From positions 1-7,774 of the forward strand of contig JALRFT010000227.1 of NCBI GenBank assembly GCA_023261915.1: DNA of 7,774 nucleotides, written 5' to 3'. The notes beneath the pieces were generated by a model. That model made no database searches. It was given only the letters and a program-made list of their open reading frames with translations, and had not been told where the DNA came from. This document shows, piece after piece, positions 5,225-7,774 of the stretch (position 1 is the stretch's first letter; each line of letters opens with the position of its first letter). A program made the translations under genes and the position numbers. The stretch comes from Acidimicrobiales bacterium. Lineage in GTDB: Bacteria; Actinomycetota; Acidimicrobiia; Acidimicrobiales; Acidimicrobilacustridaceae.

Positions 5225-6012
5225 GGACCCCATCCAACCCCGTCCTCGATCGTGTGATCGAGCCCGCCCCCTCAGGCGTGGTGCACGTCGGCCTGGCCAT
5301 CGTGTGGGTTGCCGTGCAGGTGCTGGCACTTCTCGCCGGTGTCTGGGGTGTCGCAGTGCTCTTCGCTGTCATGGCGGGGGTGGCGGGACTGCAGGCCGTT
5401 CGCACGTGGCGTGCCGTCGGAATCGCGGCGAACCGCATGGTGGCTGGTTGGGGTCCTGTGGCCGTCACCATGTTCGCCATCTTCGGTGCGCTGTGGGCCG
5501 GCCTGGCGCTGTTGGGGGTGGTGGTGGCCGCCATCGTGGTGTCGGTGGCGGTGCGGGGTCGAGGGGGCCCCCTGGCCGCAGCCGGGGCCACCGTGCGGTG
5601 TGCGCTGGGCCCGGGTGTGGTCGGGCTGAGTGTCGTCCTGCTCTACGACTCCGGGTGGGCGGTCGTGGCGATGCTGTTGTTGCTCGTCGCCGGATACGAC
5701 CTGGCGTGTTGGGTCTGGAGTGGTGATGACGTTGGGCCGTATCTCACCCGTCTGTTGGGCATCATCACCGTGATGGTGCTCACCCTCGCTGCCTCGGCCA
5801 TCCACACGGTGTTCGAACTCGACCCGTTTGGACCGGTGGCTGTGGTGTGGGTGTTCGGAGGGCTGGCGGCAACGTTGTGCCCGCTCGGTCCGATGGTCGG
5901 ATCGTTGGTGCTGCCGTCGGCCGGTGCCGAAGCACCCGCACTCCGGCGGATCGACGTGCTGATGGTGGTGGCCCCAGTTTGGCTGGCTGCTCTGTGGGGC
6001 TACCTCGGCTAG
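5221..6012 (+). CDS. Polytopic membrane protein, possibly a degenerate CdsA-like protein
   Basis: A 263-residue very hydrophobic protein with about seven membrane helices, near residues 20-40, 42-60, 78-111 (one or two), 129-142, 146-167, 178-198, 205-223 and 246-262. GTG 5221 is chosen because it overlaps the MoaD-like stop as GTGA; the frame stays open further upstream. I do not firmly recognise it. The layout of the second half recalls CdsA (phosphatidate cytidylyltransferase): an Asp in a helix (GYDLACW, Asp160), CPLGPMVGS (220-228), then LRRIDVLMVVAPVWLAAL (241-258), which resembles the DRxDSLL-AP end of CdsA. The CdsA signature itself (KR, KD and HGG residues) is missing, so catalytic activity is doubtful. 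It ends in a shared CTAG with the convergent regulator gene. Confidence 0.75.
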   Translation: MRTPSNPVLDRVIEPAPSGVVHVGLAIVWVAVQVLALLAGVWGVAVLFAVMAGVAGLQAVRTWRAVGIAANRMVAGWGPVAVTMFAIFGALWAGLALLGVVVAAIVVSVAVRGRGGPLAAAGATVRCALGPGVVGLSVVLLYDSGWAVVAMLLLLVAGYDLACWVWSGDDVGPYLTRLLGIITVMVLTLAASAIHTVFELDPFGPVAVVWVFGGLAATLCPLGPMVGSLVLPSAGAEAPALRRIDVLMVVAPVWLAALWGYLG

Positions 6013-6365
6013 TCGACGGTGACGTCGGACTCGGACCGGAACGTCTCGTAGATGTGCAGCAGGGTCCGCTTCTGATCCTCGGTGAGGTGCGGGTCCCGAC
6101 GAATGTGGGTGGGCAGGTCGGCACCCTCAGGTTCGTCGAGGATGCCGGCCCGCACATAGAGCGACTCGGCCGAGATCTCGAGCGCCTTGGCGATGCGTTG
6201 AAGGATGTCGGCCGACGGTCGACGCAGCCCTCGCTCGACCTGACTGAGATAGGGGTTCGAGATGCCGGCACGCTCGGACAGCTTGCGTAGGGAGAGTTCG
6301 GCAGCCCGTCGTTGGTCGGCGATGAACTGCCCGAGGTCCCCGAGTCGCTTGTCGAGTTCGCTCAC
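6009..6365 (-). CDS. XRE-family helix-turn-helix transcriptional regulator
   Basis: A 118-residue DNA-binding protein. Residues 11-70 form a Cro/C1-type helix-turn-helix: LGQFIADQRRAAELSLRKLS, then the recognition part AGISNPYLSQVERGLRRPS (33-51), then ILQRIAKALEIS. A short C-terminal part (71-118) with YVRAGIL and an LTEDQKRTLLHIYETF helix probably mediates dimerisation; no ligand-binding domain is seen. The arrangement resembles actinobacterial regulators such as mycobacterial Rv0474, by recollection only. The GTG at 6365 is preferred because a TACCAT -10 lies seven bases upstream; the frame is open to ATG 6437. A perfect palindrome over that -10 suggests it represses itself. It is divergent from mshA across 107 bases. 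Confidence 0.9.
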   Translation of the reverse strand: MSELDKRLGDLGQFIADQRRAAELSLRKLSERAGISNPYLSQVERGLRRPSADILQRIAKALEISAESLYVRAGILDEPEGADLPTHIRRDPHLTEDQKRTLLHIYETFRSESDVTVD

Positions 6366-6370
6366 GACCA

Positions 6371-6387
6371 CGATGGTACGACCATCG
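6371..6387. promoter_or_regulatory. Candidate operator of the XRE regulator (7-3-7 palindrome)
   Basis: CGATGGT-ACG-ACCATCG: perfect seven-base arms around three bases. It fully covers the TACCAT -10 of the XRE gene (6373-6378, minus) and begins six bases upstream of its GTG. Size and position suit a dimeric XRE repressor controlling its own gene. Confidence 0.5.
6373..6378 (-). promoter_or_regulatory. -10 element, leaderless start of the XRE gene
   Basis: TACCAT on the minus strand fits TANNNT and lies seven bases before GTG 6365. No ribosome site is visible before the GTG, which supports a leaderless transcript. Confidence 0.5.
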
Positions 6388-6440
6388 GCCACTCCACCGG
6401 TCGTCGGGGCGGCGTCGGGACTTGGTCGGGTCAACAAGGG

Positions 6441-6457
6441 GGTGGGTCAGGCCCACC
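6441..6457. repeat. Inverted repeat GGTGGG-N5-CCCACC upstream of the mshA -10
   Basis: Perfect six-base arms with centre TCAGG, ending two bases before the TAGGCT -10 of mshA. In that position a bound protein would block the promoter. Its sequence differs from the XRE palindrome, so a second regulator, or chance, is possible. Confidence 0.35.
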
Positions 6458-6459
6458 GG

Positions 6460-6465
6460 TAGGCT
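6460..6465 (+). promoter_or_regulatory. -10 element, leaderless start of mshA
   Basis: TAGGCT fits TANNNT and lies seven bases before GTG 6473, which has no ribosome site. It supports GTG 6473 as the start although the frame is open from 6422. Confidence 0.55.
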
Positions 6466-6472
6466 CTTGGCC

Positions 6473-7693
6473 GTGACGTCGGTGGCCATGCTCTCCATGC
6501 ATACTTCGCCTCTCGCCCAGCCGGGCGTGGGTGACAGCGGTGGCATGAACGTGTACGTGCGGGAGCTCGCCGGATCGCTGGCCCGGGCGGGGGTGGACAC
6601 CACGGTGTTCGTTCGTCGCTGGCGCAACGACCTCGACGATGTGGTCGAGCCCGAACCGGGTTTCCGGGTCGTCCACGTCGATGCCGGCCCGGTGACGTTG
6701 GCCAAGGAGGATCTGCCTGCCGTTGTCGACGAGTTCGCCGACGGTGTGGCGTCGGTTCTCCATGCCGAACCACCGGTGTCGGCGCTGCACGCCAACTACT
6801 GGCTGTCGGGTCTCGCCGCCCACCGGCTCAAGCACCAACTCGAACTGCCGCTCGTGTGCACCTTCCACACGCTGGCTCGGGTCAAGGCTGAGGTGGGGGA
6901 GTCCGAGCCGACGGGGCGGGTGGCGGCCGAGTCTGAGGTTGTCGGGTGTGCCGATCGACTGTTGGCGTCGTGTCCGGCCGAGGCGGACCAGCTCATCGAG
7001 TTGTACGGCGCCGCACCCGACCGCATTGAGATCGTGCCCCCCGGTGTCGACCATGCCTTCTTCTCCCCCGGCTACGCCCCGGGGGAACGGGTGGGGGCGC
7101 GCACGGCTCTCGGTCTCGGTGCCGCTCCGGTCCTGCTGTTCGTGGGTCGCATCCAGCCGCTCAAGCGCGCCGGGCTCGCCGTTGCGGCCCTTGCCGCCAT
7201 GCAGCGCCGCGACGCCACCCTCGTCATCGTGGGTGGGCCGAGTGGACCTGGTGGCGAGGAGGAACTGGCCGCAGTGAAGTCGTTGGCCGTCGCTGCCGGG
7301 GTTGCCGACCGGGTGCGTTTCGTTCCGCCCCAACCCCACCATCTCCTGTCGAGTTGGTACCGCGCCGCGGATCTCGTCGTCGTGCCGAGCCGGTCGGAGT
7401 CGTTCGGCTTGGTGGCGCTCGAGGCCGCAGCGTGTGGCACTCCCGTGGTTGCCGCCGCCGTGGGGGGGCTCACCTCCATCGTTGACGATGGGGTAACGGG
7501 CGTGCTGGTCGAGGGGAGCGATCCTGCCGTGTGGGCGGCGCAGATCGACATGGTTGTCGAGGACGCCGAGGGTGCTCGTGCCATGGCGGAGGCCGCAGTC
7601 GTGCGGGCGCGCAACTACACGTGGCCGACGGCAGCTGCGCGCCTGCGGCGGTTGTACACCGACCTCGCCCAGAGAGAACCGGTCCGATGCTGA
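6473..7693 (+). CDS. mshA: MshA-like GT4 glycosyltransferase (D-inositol-3-phosphate glycosyltransferase)
   Basis: A 406-residue GT-B fold, family 4 glycosyltransferase. MshA joins GlcNAc from UDP-GlcNAc to inositol 3-phosphate, the first step in making mycothiol, the main thiol of actinobacteria. The N-terminal HTSPLAQPGVGDSGGMNVY (10-28) is the MshA hallmark. Lys78, Tyr109 (HANYWLSG), Thr133 (TFHTLARVK) and Arg149 fall where known MshA proteins bind inositol phosphate. The donor side has GRIQPLK with Arg226 and Lys231, and the EX7E pair Glu309/Glu317 (SESFGLVALE). Length is close to the corynebacterial enzyme. GTG 6473 is chosen from the -10 spacing; ATG 6488 is an alternative. mshB, mshC and mshD are not in the window. 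Another GT4 acceptor cannot be excluded, but the motif set makes MshA the best call. Confidence 0.85.
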   Translation: MTSVAMLSMHTSPLAQPGVGDSGGMNVYVRELAGSLARAGVDTTVFVRRWRNDLDDVVEPEPGFRVVHVDAGPVTLAKEDLPAVVDEFADGVASVLHAEPPVSALHANYWLSGLAAHRLKHQLELPLVCTFHTLARVKAEVGESEPTGRVAAESEVVGCADRLLASCPAEADQLIELYGAAPDRIEIVPPGVDHAFFSPGYAPGERVGARTALGLGAAPVLLFVGRIQPLKRAGLAVAALAAMQRRDATLVIVGGPSGPGGEEELAAVKSLAVAAGVADRVRFVPPQPHHLLSSWYRAADLVVVPSRSESFGLVALEAAACGTPVVAAAVGGLTSIVDDGVTGVLVEGSDPAVWAAQIDMVVEDAEGARAMAEAAVVRARNYTWPTAAARLRRLYTDLAQREPVRC

Positions 7694-7705
7694 TCGTTGG
7701 CGGTC

Positions 7706-7774
7706 GTGGACTCGCTGGCGGCTGTCGTGGCTGATCGGGTGGCCAGCGACGACGAGTTCGCGGCTGCCGAGGCG
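7706..7774 (+). CDS. Possible start of an unidentified gene (3' partial)
   Basis: After the mshA stop the same frame stays open to the window edge. GTG 7706 (or TTG 7697) would give 23 or 26 visible residues, Ala/Val/Asp rich, with no recognisable motif. In mycobacteria a YbjN-domain gene follows mshA, but nothing here proves that. No good ribosome site is seen, so this is weak. Confidence 0.3.
   Translation, partial: MDSLAAVVADRVASDDEFAAAEA

Noticed and set aside
6431..7342. Long minus-strand frame opposite mshA
   Set aside because: It is antisense to a well-supported glycosyltransferase and has no motif of its own.
7687..7734. Short frame from ATG 7687 overlapping the mshA stop
   Set aside because: Only 15 residues to a stop and no recognisable content.

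Overview
The window is dense, GC-rich chromosomal DNA from an actinobacterium. Four things point there: a mycothiol-type glycosyltransferase (MshA-like), frequent GTG starts, an XRE regulator of a type common in actinobacteria, and TANNNT promoter elements placed 6-7 bases before start codons (leaderless style). The overall look suggests class Acidimicrobiia, but that placement is inference. No mobile element, CRISPR array or phage gene is visible, and no stretch over 300 bases lacks a gene.

Layout. (1) Positions 1-2185, plus strand, are a tight operon: the acidic Asp/Glu tail of a gene that begins outside the window; a small membrane-anchored Pro/Ala-rich protein (118-600); ApbE, the FAD:protein FMN transferase (606-1574); and a ferric-reductase-like haem membrane protein (1571-2185). 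The last two overlap by ATGA. Together they suggest a flavinylation-dependent transmembrane electron-transfer system whose flavinylated partner is not visible here. (2) A tRNA-Lys(UUU) gene (2201-2272, minus) converges on that operon. (3) queD (2395-2751, minus) is divergent from an AarF/ABC1/UbiB-family kinase-like gene (2824-4296, plus). (4) A histidine-phosphatase-family gene (4279-4872, minus) is divergent from a MoaD/ThiS-like sulfur-carrier gene (4949-5224, plus), which is coupled by GTGA to a polytopic membrane protein that resembles a degenerate CdsA (5221-6012). (5) An XRE regulator (6009-6365, minus) is divergent from mshA (6473-7693, plus). A possible further ORF runs off the right edge.

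After the first operon the genes alternate in strand. The three divergent gaps are only 72, 76 and 107 bp and hold back-to-back candidate promoters. In most cases the -10-like hexamer lies 6-7 bases from the start codon, which argues for leaderless mRNAs and decides several starts. The gap between the XRE gene and mshA also carries a perfect 7-3-7 palindrome over the regulator's own -10, a good autoregulatory operator candidate, and a second inverted repeat just upstream of the mshA -10.

Most notable oddities: a MoaD-like protein with 13 residues after the Gly-Gly that normally ends the protein, the CdsA-like protein lacking the family signature, an ApbE with substitutions at the usual metal-site motif, and the poly-Asp tail that overlaps the next gene's start.
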